A stretch of DNA of 41,216 bases from an uncultured Bacteroidales bacterium (lineage in GTDB: Bacteria; Bacteroidota; Bacteroidia; Bacteroidales; Bacteroidaceae): assembly GCA_902788865.1 (NCBI GenBank), contig CADALZ010000035.1, positions 1 to 41,216 on the forward strand. The letters are read 5' to 3'. Below, piece by piece: positions 32,050 to 41,169 of this stretch. The notes under the pieces were generated by a model. That model did not search any database and was not told the origin of the DNA. It saw only the letters and a program-made list of their open reading frames with translations. The stretch's first letter is position 1; each line of letters opens with the position of its first letter. The translations under genes and the position numbers were made by a program.

Positions 32050-32147
32050 TGTGTGTTTAAATTTTAAGATTAATTAATTAGTTAAAAAAAATATTTGTTT
32101 CTCATTAAATATTTCATTCTCTCTATTTCCCAGTGTACTACTCCTTG

Positions 32148-32235
32148 CGGAGAGAGGGGGATTCGAACCCCCGATACCCTTTAGGGGTATACACGCTTTC
32201 CAGGCGTGCCTCTTCAACCACTCGAGCATCTCTCC
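32148..32235 (-). tRNA. tRNA-Ser (anticodon GGA)
   Basis: 88 nt. The acceptor stem GGAGAGA pairs with TCTCTCC and is followed by discriminator G. The anticodon stem is CACGC/GCGTG with loop CTGGAAA, anticodon GGA, reading UCC/UCU. A long variable arm (class II) pairs TACCC with GGGTA. The T arm is GGGGG-TTCGAAT-CCCCC. The 3' CCA is not encoded. Confidence 0.96.
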
Positions 32236-32401
32236 AATGAGGTACTGCATCTGAAATCGGGCGCAAATTACAAAAAATTTGCGAACCTACCATGACTTTT
32301 CGCCACAAATATTCTTTTTTTCTATGTTTAAAAGAATAATTCGCAGTTTATTTCAGTTCAACGGTCAAAATTAGTAAAAAATAATTTCACTGCCATACAT
32401 T

Positions 32402-33184
32402 TTAAGGCAAATTAAATACCCGAAGTGCATTTTCTGTCGTTTTCTGTGCCATTTGCTCTAAAGTAAGGCCATAAACATCGGCCAGTTTTTGCAAAGTGTG
32501 GTAAGCAAAAGCGCTCTCATTACGTTTTCCGCGCTGTGGCACTGGTGCCAAGTATGGGGCATCGGTCTCCACTACTACTCGTTCCACAGGGATGGTGGCA
32601 AGCACAGGGGGCAAGGGCGATTTCTTGAACGTGACAATGCCGTTGATGCCAAGAAGAAAATTGGGGAACTCCAGCATTCGCTCCGTCTCACCCTCTCCAG
32701 CTGTGAAGCTGTGGAAAATGCCGCGTAGCTTCTTCGCATCAAATTTCTGAAGCACACGATAGATGACCTCGAAGCCTTTCCGACAATGAATCACAATGGG
32801 AAGGTCGAACTCCAAAGCCCATTCCACTTGTGCTTGGAACACCACTTCCTGTTCTTTCTCATAGGTGGTATCCCAATAGAGGTCGATACCGATCTCCCCC
32901 ACCCCGATGTATGAGACCAGATGGGTGTCAAGTTCATGCCGCACGAAAGTCAGTTCGTCTTCATAATGCGCATTTACCGACTCTGGATGCACGCCCACCA
33001 TGGGATAGCAATAGTGGGGATAAGCCTGGCACATGTCCATGAGGCGCTGGTGCGTAGTGCTATCAATGTCGGGCATGAAGATGTGTGACACACCAGCTTC
33101 CTTGGCACGGCGCACCACCTCGGCCCTGTCTTCATCAAATTCCTCCAAAAAGAGGTGCGAATGGGTATCTATGAACGACAACAT
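32402..33184 (-). CDS. TatD-family metal-dependent hydrolase
   Basis: 260 aa. The amidohydrolase-type metal ligands are visible: FIDTHSHLF at the N-terminus, VGEIGIDLYW, IVIHCRKGF, IFHSFTAGE and VVVETDAPYLAPVPQRGKRN near the end. The family are 3'-5' DNases or tRNA/RNA-linked nucleases. Its start codon is directly followed upstream by the stop of the polyprenyl synthetase gene, so both are probably cotranscribed. It ends ~170 bp before the tRNA-Ser gene. Confidence 0.93.
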   Translation of the reverse strand: MLSFIDTHSHLFLEEFDEDRAEVVRRAKEAGVSHIFMPDIDSTTHQRLMDMCQAYPHYCYPMVGVHPESVNAHYEDELTFVRHELDTHLVSYIGVGEIGIDLYWDTTYEKEQEVVFQAQVEWALEFDLPIVIHCRKGFEVIYRVLQKFDAKKLRGIFHSFTAGEGETERMLEFPNFLLGINGIVTFKKSPLPPVLATIPVERVVVETDAPYLAPVPQRGKRNESAFAYHTLQKLADVYGLTLEQMAQKTTENALRVFNLP

Positions 33185-34162
33185 TCAGACCTCCCTCGTC
33201 TTGAGTCCATCCATCAGTTGGCGAAGCACCGCCTTACGTTCGTCGGAGGCAGAAACCTCATCGAGCAGCCTGGCAGCCTTAGCCGTATAATCGTCTATCA
33301 GACGTTCAGCCATGCGGTCTACTCCTATTATATTATATAAGGAGGTAACGGCCTCTATTTTCTCTTGAGGGAAGAAGTCGCGCAGCTCTATCCATCGATA
33401 GAGTTCTTGACGTTGAGAGGGGTTGGCCATCTCCAAAGCCTTGATGAGCAAGAAAGTCTTTTTGTTGCACAGTATGTCGCCTCCATTCTTTTTCCCAAAC
33501 ACGGCTGGATCGCCATACACATCGAGCAGGTCGTCCTTCAGCTGGAAAGCCAGTCCGAGGCAGATGCCAAAGTCGTAGAGCAGGTCGGCATCATGCGCAG
33601 GTGCATCTGCCAGAATGGCGCCTATCTTAAGGCTACCAGCCAGCAAGACCGAGGTTTTGAGACGTATCATCTCGATGTACTCAGCCTCCTTCACGTCCAT
33701 GCGTTGCTCGAAGTCCATGTCGTATTGCTGTCCTTCACAGATCTCAAGTGCCGTTTGGCTAAAGACATCCATCACGGCGGGGAGGTGAGAGGCATCACAT
33801 TGTGCCATCTGCTGATATGCTAAGATAGTCATGGCATCACCGCTGAGTATAGCCACATTGTCGTTCCAGCGTTTATGCACTGTTGGCTTTCCACGACGCA
33901 TGTCGGCACGATCCATCACATCATCGTGCAGCAAGGTGAAGTTGTGATAAAGCTCTATGCCCAGCGCTTGAGGCTTGGCACGCTCTATATCCTCTTTAAA
34001 GAGATTGTATGCCATGAGCATCAAGACGGGGCGGATGCGTTTGCCGCCGAGTGAGAGCACATATTTCACGGGTTCGTAGAGCGACTGCGGTGCTCTCTCC
34101 ATAGCCATAGTTTCGAGCCAAGAGTTGAAGCATTGTTGCAACTGGGTAGAAGCGTACATCAT
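33185..34162 (-). CDS. Polyprenyl (isoprenyl) diphosphate synthase
   Basis: 325 aa. The first aspartate-rich motif is LLHDDVMDRADMRRG and the second QLKDDLLDVYGD, with the GGKRIRPVL substrate motif before them and an FGKKNGGDILCNKKTFLL stretch after. Extends isoprenoid chains from IPP and an allylic diphosphate. The product length cannot be fixed by eye; the residues before the first motif (LYHNFTLLHDD) allow a short to medium chain such as farnesyl or geranylgeranyl. It touches the TatD gene and lies 85 bp after tonB. Confidence 0.93.
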   Translation of the reverse strand: MMYASTQLQQCFNSWLETMAMERAPQSLYEPVKYVLSLGGKRIRPVLMLMAYNLFKEDIERAKPQALGIELYHNFTLLHDDVMDRADMRRGKPTVHKRWNDNVAILSGDAMTILAYQQMAQCDASHLPAVMDVFSQTALEICEGQQYDMDFEQRMDVKEAEYIEMIRLKTSVLLAGSLKIGAILADAPAHDADLLYDFGICLGLAFQLKDDLLDVYGDPAVFGKKNGGDILCNKKTFLLIKALEMANPSQRQELYRWIELRDFFPQEKIEAVTSLYNIIGVDRMAERLIDDYTAKAARLLDEVSASDERKAVLRQLMDGLKTREV

Positions 34163-34195
34163 AAAGAATCGTTTGGGTTAATAACTAGGTAGAAC

Positions 34196-34227
34196 AAAAG
34201 AGGCTGCCATGACAGCAGCCTCTTCTT
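34196..34227 (-). terminator. Terminator after tonB
   Basis: GAGGCTGC (34200-34207) pairs perfectly with GCAGCCTC (34215-34222) around a 7-nt loop. Read on the minus strand it is followed by TTTTG. Confidence 0.75.
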
Positions 34228-34247
34228 TTACTCTTTCTGCATTCAGA

Positions 34248-34949
34248 TTACTGCAGGCGGAAGGTAACAGGCAGGGTGAAGCGAGTACGCACTGCTTTAC
34301 CACGCTGCTTACCAGGATTCCACTTAGGCATAGAGTTCACCACGCGGAGAGCCTCTTTGTCCAGATATGGGTCCACACCGCGAACCACCTCTGCATTACT
34401 TACAGAACCGTCACGCTCAACCACGAAACGTACAGTTACACGACCCTGAGTACCGTTCTCCTGAGCGATGGCAGGATACTTGATATTCTTAGACAGCCAC
34501 TGCATCAGAGCAGCATCGCCACCAGGGAATGTGGTAGGCTCCTCTACGATTTCGAAGATTTCCTGCTCATCTACTACGTCCTCTTCCTCTTCCTGAACGG
34601 CAACGGTTGGAGTGTACTTAATCTCTACCTGCTCGCCAGTTTCCTCTGAAGAAAGGATGGCAGACTGCTGAACGTCAGAATCATCGTCCACGATGGTCAG
34701 AGTCTCAGCGATAGAAGGAGCCTCTGGTGGAGGTGGAGCCTGCACTTGTTCTGGTTGTTCCGTGATAGGAATCTCAATTTCTTCCTCAAATACAACTTCG
34801 GCAACTTGGCCTGATGTGTCAATCTTCTTGTCGCGCTGCGTCCATTCGAAGGCGGCGAAGATAACAGCCAGCACCATCACATAGCCAATCAGCAAACCTG
34901 TACTTTTCTTATCTTCCAGGTTGGCCTTGGGTGATTTTTTAACTTCCAT
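34248..34949 (-). CDS. tonB: Energy transducer TonB
   Basis: 233 aa. A single N-terminal helix (STGLLIGYVMVLAVIFAAFEW) anchors it in the inner membrane. Then comes a Glu/Pro-rich periplasmic spacer (EEEIEIPITEQPEQ, APPPPEAPS) and the C-terminal TonB domain: FPGGDAALMQWLSKNIKYP, GRVTVRFVVERDGSVSNAEVVRG, and GKAVRTRFTLPVTFRLQ. It couples the ExbBD motor to outer-membrane SusC/TonB-dependent receptors. The acidic spacer and the FPGG opening are typical of Bacteroidota. A terminator follows, so it is probably a single-gene transcript. Confidence 0.95.
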   Translation of the reverse strand: MEVKKSPKANLEDKKSTGLLIGYVMVLAVIFAAFEWTQRDKKIDTSGQVAEVVFEEEIEIPITEQPEQVQAPPPPEAPSIAETLTIVDDDSDVQQSAILSSEETGEQVEIKYTPTVAVQEEEEDVVDEQEIFEIVEEPTTFPGGDAALMQWLSKNIKYPAIAQENGTQGRVTVRFVVERDGSVSNAEVVRGVDPYLDKEALRVVNSMPKWNPGKQRGKAVRTRFTLPVTFRLQ

Positions 34950-35012
34950 AAAATATGTATTAAAAATTGGTGTTACTAAACTAATTTTGGTGCCTTACGC
35001 ACATTTCCGCCA

Positions 35013-35020
35013 CAAATATA
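35013..35020 (-). promoter_or_regulatory. -7 element of tonB
   Basis: Minus strand TATATTTG matches TAnnTTTG. A near -33 box (ATTG) lies 18 nt upstream. The leader to the ATG is about 55-60 nt. Confidence 0.5.
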
Positions 35021-35042
35021 AGGATATATTTTGAAAAACAAT

Positions 35043-35050
35043 TATCTTTG
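35043..35050 (+). promoter_or_regulatory. -7 element of cmk
   Basis: TATCTTTG matches TAnnTTTG, 32 nt before the cmk ATG. It lies back to back with the tonB box 22 bp away. Confidence 0.55.
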
Positions 35051-35082
35051 GCATGAAAAATTACAATAAAATTTAAAATCGC

Positions 35083-35772
35083 ATGAAAAAGATTACGATA
35101 GCTATCGATGGGTTCTCTTCTTGTGGCAAGAGCACCATGGCCAAGGACTTGGCACGTGAAATAGGTTACATCTACATAGACAGCGGTGCCATGTATCGGG
35201 CCGTGACGCTTTTTGCACTTCAGAACGACTGCTTCGAGGGCGACCAGCTCGACGTGGAGCGACTGCGCTCTCTGATGCCAGAGATTCACGTGAGTTTCCG
35301 TCTGAATAAGGAGACGGGCCGCCCAGATACATATATAAATAAGGTGTATGTGGAGGACAAGATCCGCACCATGGAAGTGTCTTCGCGTGTGAGCATCGTG
35401 GCAGCCATAGACTTCGTGCGCACGGCCATGGTGGCAGAGCAGCAGGCCATGGGGCGCGAGAAGGGCATCGTGATGGATGGCCGTGACATAGGTACCACCG
35501 TGTTCCCAGATGCGGAGATGAAGATTTTCCTCATTGCCTCACCCGAAATCCGCGCCGAGCGCCGCTATAAGGAGCTGACAGAGAAGGGCGAGGTGGTGAA
35601 CTTCGACGAGATCTTGGAGAATGTGAAGCAGCGCGACTACATCGACTCACACCGCGAGGTGAGTCCGCTGCGCCAGGCAGCAGATGCCATCGTGCTGGAC
35701 AATAGCCACATGACCATCCCTGAGCAGAATGCCTGGCTCATGGCCAAATACCAAGAGATAACTAGCGCATGA
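35083..35772 (+). CDS. cmk: Cytidylate kinase
   Basis: Phosphorylates CMP and dCMP to the diphosphates. 229 aa. The P-loop [15 protein letters not shown] lies at residues ~9-23, with [13 protein letters not shown] and the NMP-binding [15 protein letters not shown]. Ends in the usual helical tail. The stop overlaps the ispH start by four bases (ATGA), so the two are translationally coupled. Confidence 0.96.
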   Translation: MKKITIAIDGFSSCGKSTMAKDLAREIGYIYIDSGAMYRAVTLFALQNDCFEGDQLDVERLRSLMPEIHVSFRLNKETGRPDTYINKVYVEDKIRTMEVSSRVSIVAAIDFVRTAMVAEQQAMGREKGIVMDGRDIGTTVFPDAEMKIFLIASPEIRAERRYKELTEKGEVVNFDEILENVKQRDYIDSHREVSPLRQAADAIVLDNSHMTIPEQNAWLMAKYQEITSA

Positions 35773-36650
35773 TTCAAGTAGAGATAGACAGCGCATCGGG
35801 CTTCTGCCATGGCGTGGTGACGGCCATTCAGAAAGCGGAAGAGGAACTGAGGCAGGGCGGCACGCTCTACTGCCTGGGCGACATCGTGCACAACAACCGC
35901 GAGGTGGAGCGTCTCACGGAGCTGGGCCTCATCACCATCGACCATGAACAACTCTCACAGCTGCATGATGCCAAGGTGCTGCTCCGTGCCCATGGCGAGC
36001 CGCCTCAGACCTATGAGATAGCGGCCAAGAACCACATCCAGATCATAGACGCCACCTGCCCCGTGGTGCTGAGCATCCAGCGCCGCATCAAGAAGGAGTA
36101 TGACAAGCAGGAGCCCGACACGCAGATCGTGATTTATGGCAAAAACGGGCATGCCGAGGTGCTCGGACTGGTGGGCCAGACGCAGGGCCAAGCCATTGTG
36201 ATAGAACACATGGAGGAAGCCAAGCAGCTGGATTTCAGCAAGAGCATACGCCTCTACTCGCAGACCACCAAGTCGCTCGATGAGTTTCGCAAGATAGTGG
36301 ACTATATCCAGCAGCACATCTCGCCCGATGCCACCTTCGAGTACTATGACACCATCTGCCGCCAGGTGGCCAACCGCATCCCCAACATCCGCCGTTTTGC
36401 CGCCTCACACGAGCTGGTGTTTTTCGTCAGCGGCAAGAAAAGCTCCAACGGCAAGGTGCTCTTTGGCGAGTGTCTGCAGGTGAACCCCAACTCCCACTTC
36501 ATAGACCGGCCCGAGGCCATCGAAGACCGTCTGCTAGAAGGGGTGAGCAGCATCGGCATCTGCGGCGCCACCTCCACCCCAAAGTGGCTCATGGAAGAGG
36601 TTTCAGAGGCCATCAAGAAGAAAATTGAAGAAAAAGACGAAAAAATGTAG
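35769..36650 (+). CDS. ispH: 4-Hydroxy-3-methylbut-2-enyl diphosphate reductase
   Basis: Last step of the MEP isoprenoid pathway, making IPP and DMAPP. 293 aa. The three iron-sulfur cysteines are in [17 protein letters not shown] and [11 protein letters not shown], and the substrate-binding His in DIVHN and GKNGHAEV and the Ser/Asn in SGKKSSN are present. [15 protein letters not shown] ending is typical. It overlaps cmk by 4 nt. Its product is the substrate of the polyprenyl synthase encoded 1.6 kb away on the other strand. Confidence 0.96.
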   Translation: MIQVEIDSASGFCHGVVTAIQKAEEELRQGGTLYCLGDIVHNNREVERLTELGLITIDHEQLSQLHDAKVLLRAHGEPPQTYEIAAKNHIQIIDATCPVVLSIQRRIKKEYDKQEPDTQIVIYGKNGHAEVLGLVGQTQGQAIVIEHMEEAKQLDFSKSIRLYSQTTKSLDEFRKIVDYIQQHISPDATFEYYDTICRQVANRIPNIRRFAASHELVFFVSGKKSSNGKVLFGECLQVNPNSHFIDRPEAIEDRLLEGVSSIGICGATSTPKWLMEEVSEAIKKKIEEKDEKM

Positions 36651-36734
36651 CAACCAATCTGCTTTTTTCTTATATTCGCACATTAAATTAGCATAAATAG
36701 GTATCAAATCAATAGTAAACTTAATACAAGCTAT

Positions 36735-37715
36735 ATGAGTGAGGTAAAATGCATAGGAATTCTGACCTCAGGAGGTGATGCTCCGGGCATGAATGCAGCC
36801 ATCCGCGCCGTGACACGTTCAGCAATCTATCACGGCCTGCAAGTGAAAGGTATTTATAGAGGCTACAAGGGACTGGTCACAGGTGAGATCAAGGAGTTCA
36901 AGAGCCAGAATGTGAGTAACATCATCCAGCTGGGAGGCACCATCTTGAAGACTACCCGTTGCAAGGAGTTCAAGACACCAGAAGGGCGCCAGCAGGCTTA
37001 TGACAATATGAAGAAAGAAGGTATCGACGCACTGGTGGTCATTGGCGGTGACGGTTCGCTCACGGGTGCGCGCCTCTTTGCACAGGAGTTCGACGTACCT
37101 TGCATCGGACTGCCAGGCACCATCGACAACGACCTCTATGGCACCGATACCACCATCGGCTACGACACAGCCCTGAACACCATCCTCAACTGCGTGGATA
37201 AGATACGCGACACGGCCACCAGCCATGAGCGCCTCTTCTTCGTCGAGGTGATGGGCCGCGATGCTGGATTCTTGGCCCTCAACAGCGCCATTGCCGCTGG
37301 TTGCGAGGCAGCCATCATCCCAGAGTTCTCCACCGAGGTGGACCAGCTGGAAGAATTCATCAAGAACGGATTCCGCAAGTCCAAGAACAGCTCCATCGTC
37401 ATCGTGGCAGAGAGTGAGCTCACGGGTGGTGCCATGCACTATGCCGAGCGCGTGAAGAATGAGTATCCGCAGTACGACGTGCGCGTGACCATCCTCGGCC
37501 ACTTGCAGCGTGGTGGCAGCCCTACGGCCCACGACCGCATCTTGGCCAGCCGTCTGGGTGCAGCAGCCATAGATGCCATCCTCGAAGGCCAGCGCAACGT
37601 GATGATCGGCGTTCAGAACGATGAGGTGGTCTATGTGCCATTCACCCGCGCCATCAAGAAAGACAAGCCTATCCAGCACGAGCTGGTAGATGTTCTGAAG
37701 GCCCTGTCTATCTGA
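36735..37715 (+). CDS. pfkA: ATP-dependent 6-phosphofructokinase
   Basis: Phosphorylates fructose 6-phosphate in glycolysis. 326 aa. The nucleotide-binding [12 protein letters not shown] is at residues 9-20, and GGDGSLTGA has Gly where PPi-dependent enzymes have Asp, so ATP is the likely donor. The catalytic PGTIDND follows, then [12 protein letters not shown] and [15 protein letters not shown]. The start has a weak TATATTCG box 56 nt upstream. The stop shares one base with the helicase start. Confidence 0.95.
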   Translation: MSEVKCIGILTSGGDAPGMNAAIRAVTRSAIYHGLQVKGIYRGYKGLVTGEIKEFKSQNVSNIIQLGGTILKTTRCKEFKTPEGRQQAYDNMKKEGIDALVVIGGDGSLTGARLFAQEFDVPCIGLPGTIDNDLYGTDTTIGYDTALNTILNCVDKIRDTATSHERLFFVEVMGRDAGFLALNSAIAAGCEAAIIPEFSTEVDQLEEFIKNGFRKSKNSSIVIVAESELTGGAMHYAERVKNEYPQYDVRVTILGHLQRGGSPTAHDRILASRLGAAAIDAILEGQRNVMIGVQNDEVVYVPFTRAIKKDKPIQHELVDVLKALSI

Positions 37716-39580
37716 TGAGTCCACTCCTCCACCTGCAAGAACAGCTGCTTCTGCTCCGCATGGAGTACGACTTTGAGAAGGCAGAGTTTCAGCGGCAGAC
37801 AGAGACCATGGGCGTGGCACGCAAGGTGAAGCGTGGGCTGTGCTGGTTTCCTGCCTCAGTGGGAAGGAGCTATTATAATTCACTGAATCAGTTGGTAGTG
37901 GAAATCACCCGTACCGAGGATACAGACATAGAGCATTGCTTCGAGTTTGGCAAGCCCGTCTGTTTCTTCCATCAAAGCGGTAATGGTGATATCCACTACC
38001 TTTCTTTTAATGGCACCGTGAGCTATGCCGATGACACGCGCATGGTGGTGGCGGTGCCGGGCATGGGTGCCGTGATGGACCTCCAACAGCAAGAGCGGCT
38101 GGGCGTGCAGCTCTACTTCGATGAGACCAGCTATCGCACCATGTTCGAGGCACTTGGCGATGTGCTCCGAGCCAAAGGCACCCGACTGGCAGAGCTGCGT
38201 GAGATACTGCTTGGCAGTGTGAAGCCGGGCTTTCGCGAGCTCTATCCCGTGCGTTTCCCTTGGCTCAACCCCACGCAAGAGACAGCCGTGAACAAGGTGC
38301 TCTGCGCCCGCGACGTGGCCATCGTACACGGCCCTCCAGGCACGGGCAAGACCACCACACTCGTAGAAGCCATCTATGAGACCCTGCACCGCGAGCCGCA
38401 GGTGCTGGTGTGCGCACAGAGCAATATGGCTGTGGACTGGATTTCAGAGAAGCTCGTAGATCGTGGGGTGAACGTGCTGCGCATAGGCAACCCCACCCGC
38501 GTGAATGACAAGATGCTCTCCTTCACCTATGAGCGTCGCTTCGAGGCACATCCCTCCTACCCCGAACTCTGGAGCATCCGCAAGGAGCTGCGCTCCCTCG
38601 CCGGCAAAGCCCGCAAGGGCAGCTTTGAGGAGCGTGAGCGTATGCGCCACCACATGGGCAAGCTGCGCGACCGTGCCACCGCACTTGAGGTGCAGATCAA
38701 TGCCGACCTCTTCGATGCTGCGCACGTCATCGCCTCCACCCTGGTGAGCAGCAACCACCGTCTGCTGGACCATCGGCACTTCGGCACCCTCTTCATCGAC
38801 GAGGCTGCGCAGGCCCTCGAAGCCGCCTGCTGGATAGCCATCCGCAAGGCCGACCGCGTGGTTCTGGCTGGCGATCATCAGCAGCTGCCCCCCACCATCA
38901 AGTGCTACGACGCTGCCCGCCGCGGCCTTGACCGCACCCTCATGGAGCTCATCGTGGGCAGCAAGCCCAGTGCCGTGTCACTGCTGAAGATACAATACCG
39001 CATGCACGAAGCCATCATGCGCTTTTCCTCCGAGTGGTTCTATGACGGTGAGCTGCGTGCCGCGCCCGAGGTTCGCCATCGTGGCATACTCGACTGGGAC
39101 AACCCCATCAGCTGGATAGATACCTCCGATATGGATTTCAAGGAAGAGTTTGTGGGTGAGACCTTCGGCCGCATCAACAAGGCCGAGGCCGACCTGCTCC
39201 TTGAGCATCTGCAGGCCTATATAGACCGCATCGGCAAGGAGCGCATCCTCGACGAACGCATCGACTTCGGTATCATCTCGCCCTACAAGGCGCAGGTGCA
39301 GTATCTGCGCAGCAAGGTGAAGCACAGTGCCGCCCTACGTCCGCTGCACAGCCTCATCACCATCAACACCGTAGATGGCTTCCAAGGTCAGGAGCGCGAC
39401 GTGATTCTCATCAGCCTGGTGCGTGCCAACGACCAAGGCGAGATCGGTTTCCTGCGCGACCTGCGGCGCATGAACGTAGCCATCACCCGTGCCCGCATGA
39501 AGCTCATCATCTTCGGCGATGCCCACACACTGGGCAAGCATCCATTCTATAAGAAGCTGCAAGAGAGCATTGAATCTTAA
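37715..39580 (+). CDS. Superfamily 1B (Upf1/IGHMBP2-like) DNA/RNA helicase
   Basis: 621 aa. Residues ~1-190 are an N-terminal beta-barrel-like domain. Motif I GPPGTGKTT lies near 206-214, motif Ia VCAQSNMAVDW, motif II DEAAQALEA near 362, motif III GDHQQLPP near 386, the RMHEAI strand, motif V TVDGFQGQERDVI near 552, and motif VI RRMNVAITRAR near 585. DEAA plus the VI signature places it with Upf1/IGHMBP2-type 5'-3' helicases. It may act in DNA repair or RNA turnover; the exact role is unknown. It starts one base before the pfkA stop ends and is probably cotranscribed with it. It is the last gene of the run. Confidence 0.92.
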   Translation: MSPLLHLQEQLLLLRMEYDFEKAEFQRQTETMGVARKVKRGLCWFPASVGRSYYNSLNQLVVEITRTEDTDIEHCFEFGKPVCFFHQSGNGDIHYLSFNGTVSYADDTRMVVAVPGMGAVMDLQQQERLGVQLYFDETSYRTMFEALGDVLRAKGTRLAELREILLGSVKPGFRELYPVRFPWLNPTQETAVNKVLCARDVAIVHGPPGTGKTTTLVEAIYETLHREPQVLVCAQSNMAVDWISEKLVDRGVNVLRIGNPTRVNDKMLSFTYERRFEAHPSYPELWSIRKELRSLAGKARKGSFEERERMRHHMGKLRDRATALEVQINADLFDAAHVIASTLVSSNHRLLDHRHFGTLFIDEAAQALEAACWIAIRKADRVVLAGDHQQLPPTIKCYDAARRGLDRTLMELIVGSKPSAVSLLKIQYRMHEAIMRFSSEWFYDGELRAAPEVRHRGILDWDNPISWIDTSDMDFKEEFVGETFGRINKAEADLLLEHLQAYIDRIGKERILDERIDFGIISPYKAQVQYLRSKVKHSAALRPLHSLITINTVDGFQGQERDVILISLVRANDQGEIGFLRDLRRMNVAITRARMKLIIFGDAHTLGKHPFYKKLQESIES

Positions 39581-39772
39581 TGCATGTGCCCATATTATTT
39601 GTGGCCATTGATTCAGCGAATGAAAAAAAGATTGCGCCAATTTCATCAAAACGTCCTAACACTCCACAAATTGAAATTAAATAGTTGATATACAATGTAC
39701 TAAAAGCGTGATGTGTTGAAGTATCTTGGCGAAGCAGAGGGAATCACGCTTACGCGAAAGTTTTTTGCTGCA

Positions 39773-39834
39773 GCGCACAGAAGCAAATACTACTGCGCAC
39801 AGGAGCAATTATCGCTGTGCACACGAGTAAATAC
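39773..39834. repeat. Three-unit degenerate tandem repeat with 22-bp period
   Basis: Units start at 39773, 39795 and 39817, each an 18-bp conserved core (gcgcacagaagcaaatac, gcgcacaggagcaattat, gtgcacacgagtaaatac) plus a 4-bp spacer. 22 bp is close to two helical turns. Function unknown. Confidence 0.75.
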
Positions 39835-39888
39835 GATCCGCTGCGGCCATAGGCTGGCCTTTCCAGAGGCGAAGGCGGCATAAAAAGC

Positions 39889-39926
39889 AAGGGGGCCATA
39901 CCTGTCACAGGCGCGGCCCCCTTTTT
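39889..39926. terminator. Terminator hairpin between the helicase gene and ilvC
   Basis: AAGGGGGCC pairs with GGCCCCCTT, with an inner CCTG/CAGG stem, and five T follow on the plus strand. On the minus strand a TTGCTTTTT follows. It lies 28 bp after the ilvC stop, so it probably serves ilvC and the plus-strand transcript. Confidence 0.75.
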
Positions 39927-39953
39927 GATTCTTATTACTTTGCGAAAACTATA

Positions 39954-41000
39954 TTATACTTCGTTTTCTGGGCGGAGCTTGCGCACCACCTCGGCTGTGC
40001 GCCACATCTCGCTGTCGTGCAAAGCCTTCAGCTCAGCGTTCAGCTTCTCGCGATAGTCGGGCTGCGAGTTGCTGTCGATAGAGATCTGAGCCTCGTTGCC
40101 GCTCTTCACGCTGGCATAGAGCTTCTCAACCACAGGCTTGATAGCATCGTGGAACGGGCCCATCCAGTCGAGTGCACCGCGCTGAGCGGTGGTAGAGCAG
40201 TTGGCATACATCCAGTCCATACCATTGGCAGCAAACAGCGGCATGAGCGACTGAGTGAGCTCCTCAACGGTCTCGTTGAATGCCTCTGATGGTGAGTGTC
40301 CGTTCTCACGCAGCACCTCATACTGAGCCAGCAGCAAGCCCTGGATGGCACCCATCAGTGAGCCGCGCTCACCTGTCAGGTCACTGGTAGCCTCACGCTG
40401 GAAGGTGGTCTCGAACAGATAGCCAGAACCCACGCCGATGCCTATGGCCAGCGCCTTGTCTTTAGCCTTGCCAGTGACATCCTGATAGACAGCGTATGAA
40501 GCATTCACGCCACGGCCTTCGAGGAACAGTGAGCGCAGTGATGTGCCAGAGCCCTTAGGGGCAACCATGATCACGTCGATATCGGCTGGAGGCACCACGC
40601 CTGTGCGGTCGCTCCAAGTGATGGCGAAACCATGAGAGAAGTAGAGCGTCTTGCTGGGGTTGAGGTACTTCTTGATAGTAGGCCACTGAGAGAGCACGGC
40701 TGCATCTGAGAGCAAGCACATGATCACGGTACCCTTCTCGCAAGCCTCCTCGATGCTGAAGAGTGTCTCACCTGGCACCCAACCATCGGCCACGGCCTTG
40801 TCGTAGCTCTTGCCTGGACGCTGGCCCACGATCACGTTGAAGCCGTTGTCGCGCAGGTTAAGTGACTGACCAGGACCCTGGATGCCGTAACCCAGCACTG
40901 CCAGTGTCTCATCTTTCAAAATCTCACGAGCTTTCTCCAAAGGAAACTCTTCGCGGGTAACCACTTCCTCGATTACGCCGCCAAAATTCATTTTTGCCAT
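39954..41000 (-). CDS. ilvC: Ketol-acid reductoisomerase (NADP+)
   Basis: Second common step of valine, leucine and isoleucine synthesis. 348 aa from the ATG at 41000, the usual class I length. The Rossmann signature LAVLGYGIQGPGQSLNLRDNG-type turn is at the N-terminus (GYGIQGPGQ), followed by GQRPGKSYDKA, then FSHGFAITWSD, VIMVAPKGSGTSLR and the metal-binding LTGERGSLMGAIQGL and WMYANCSTTAQRGALDW. The open frame continues 37 codons upstream through a repeat tract, which I exclude. It is the last gene of the window; the usual ilvD/ilvB partners would lie beyond the right end or elsewhere. Confidence 0.96.
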   Translation of the reverse strand: MAKMNFGGVIEEVVTREEFPLEKAREILKDETLAVLGYGIQGPGQSLNLRDNGFNVIVGQRPGKSYDKAVADGWVPGETLFSIEEACEKGTVIMCLLSDAAVLSQWPTIKKYLNPSKTLYFSHGFAITWSDRTGVVPPADIDVIMVAPKGSGTSLRSLFLEGRGVNASYAVYQDVTGKAKDKALAIGIGVGSGYLFETTFQREATSDLTGERGSLMGAIQGLLLAQYEVLRENGHSPSEAFNETVEELTQSLMPLFAANGMDWMYANCSTTAQRGALDWMGPFHDAIKPVVEKLYASVKSGNEAQISIDSNSQPDYREKLNAELKALHDSEMWRTAEVVRKLRPENEV

Positions 41001-41017
41001 AAATACTTTTTTTATTG

Positions 41018-41119
41018 AACATTGAACATTACAGCTTCGCTGTGATTCTCGGCTGCACCTCGGCAATTCAAGCGAGCTTGATTGCACTCGATTTGCTCGA
41101 GAATTGAACATTACAGCTT
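41018..41119. repeat. 17-bp direct repeats upstream of ilvC with hairpin
   Basis: attgaacattacagctt occurs at 41021-41037 and 41103-41119, 82 bp apart start to start. Two AACATTR heptads precede the first copy. The first copy continues into ACAGC-TTC-GCTGT, a 5-bp stem with a 3-nt loop, the same layout as the ACGGC-GAA-GCCGT hairpin of the dispersed repeat core. Confidence 0.65.
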
Positions 41120-41169
41120 AAAGCCTCATATCCCAATGCCCGTTGTTATTATTAATTCTTAATCCTAAA

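Larger units (their letters stand above)
39581..39953. other. 373-bp intergenic region with repeats and a terminator
   Basis: No convincing gene. It holds a 9-bp inverted repeat (AAGCGTGAT at 39704-39712 with ATCACGCTT at 39743-39751), a three-unit 22-bp repeat, and a terminator. Two overlapping 34-codon ORFs at its left end have no support. Confidence 0.7.

Noticed and set aside
36819-37883. 354-codon minus-strand ORF opposite pfkA
   Set aside because: pfkA is unmistakable on the plus strand; the antisense product is low-information and lacks a start signal.
39575-39691. Two overlapping 34-codon plus-strand ORFs after the helicase gene
   Set aside because: No promoter box, no family resemblance I can defend, and both overlap each other; most likely chance.
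41001-41111. Upstream extension of ilvC by 37 codons
   Set aside because: The extra residues come from repeat sequence; the family starts at MAKMNFGG.
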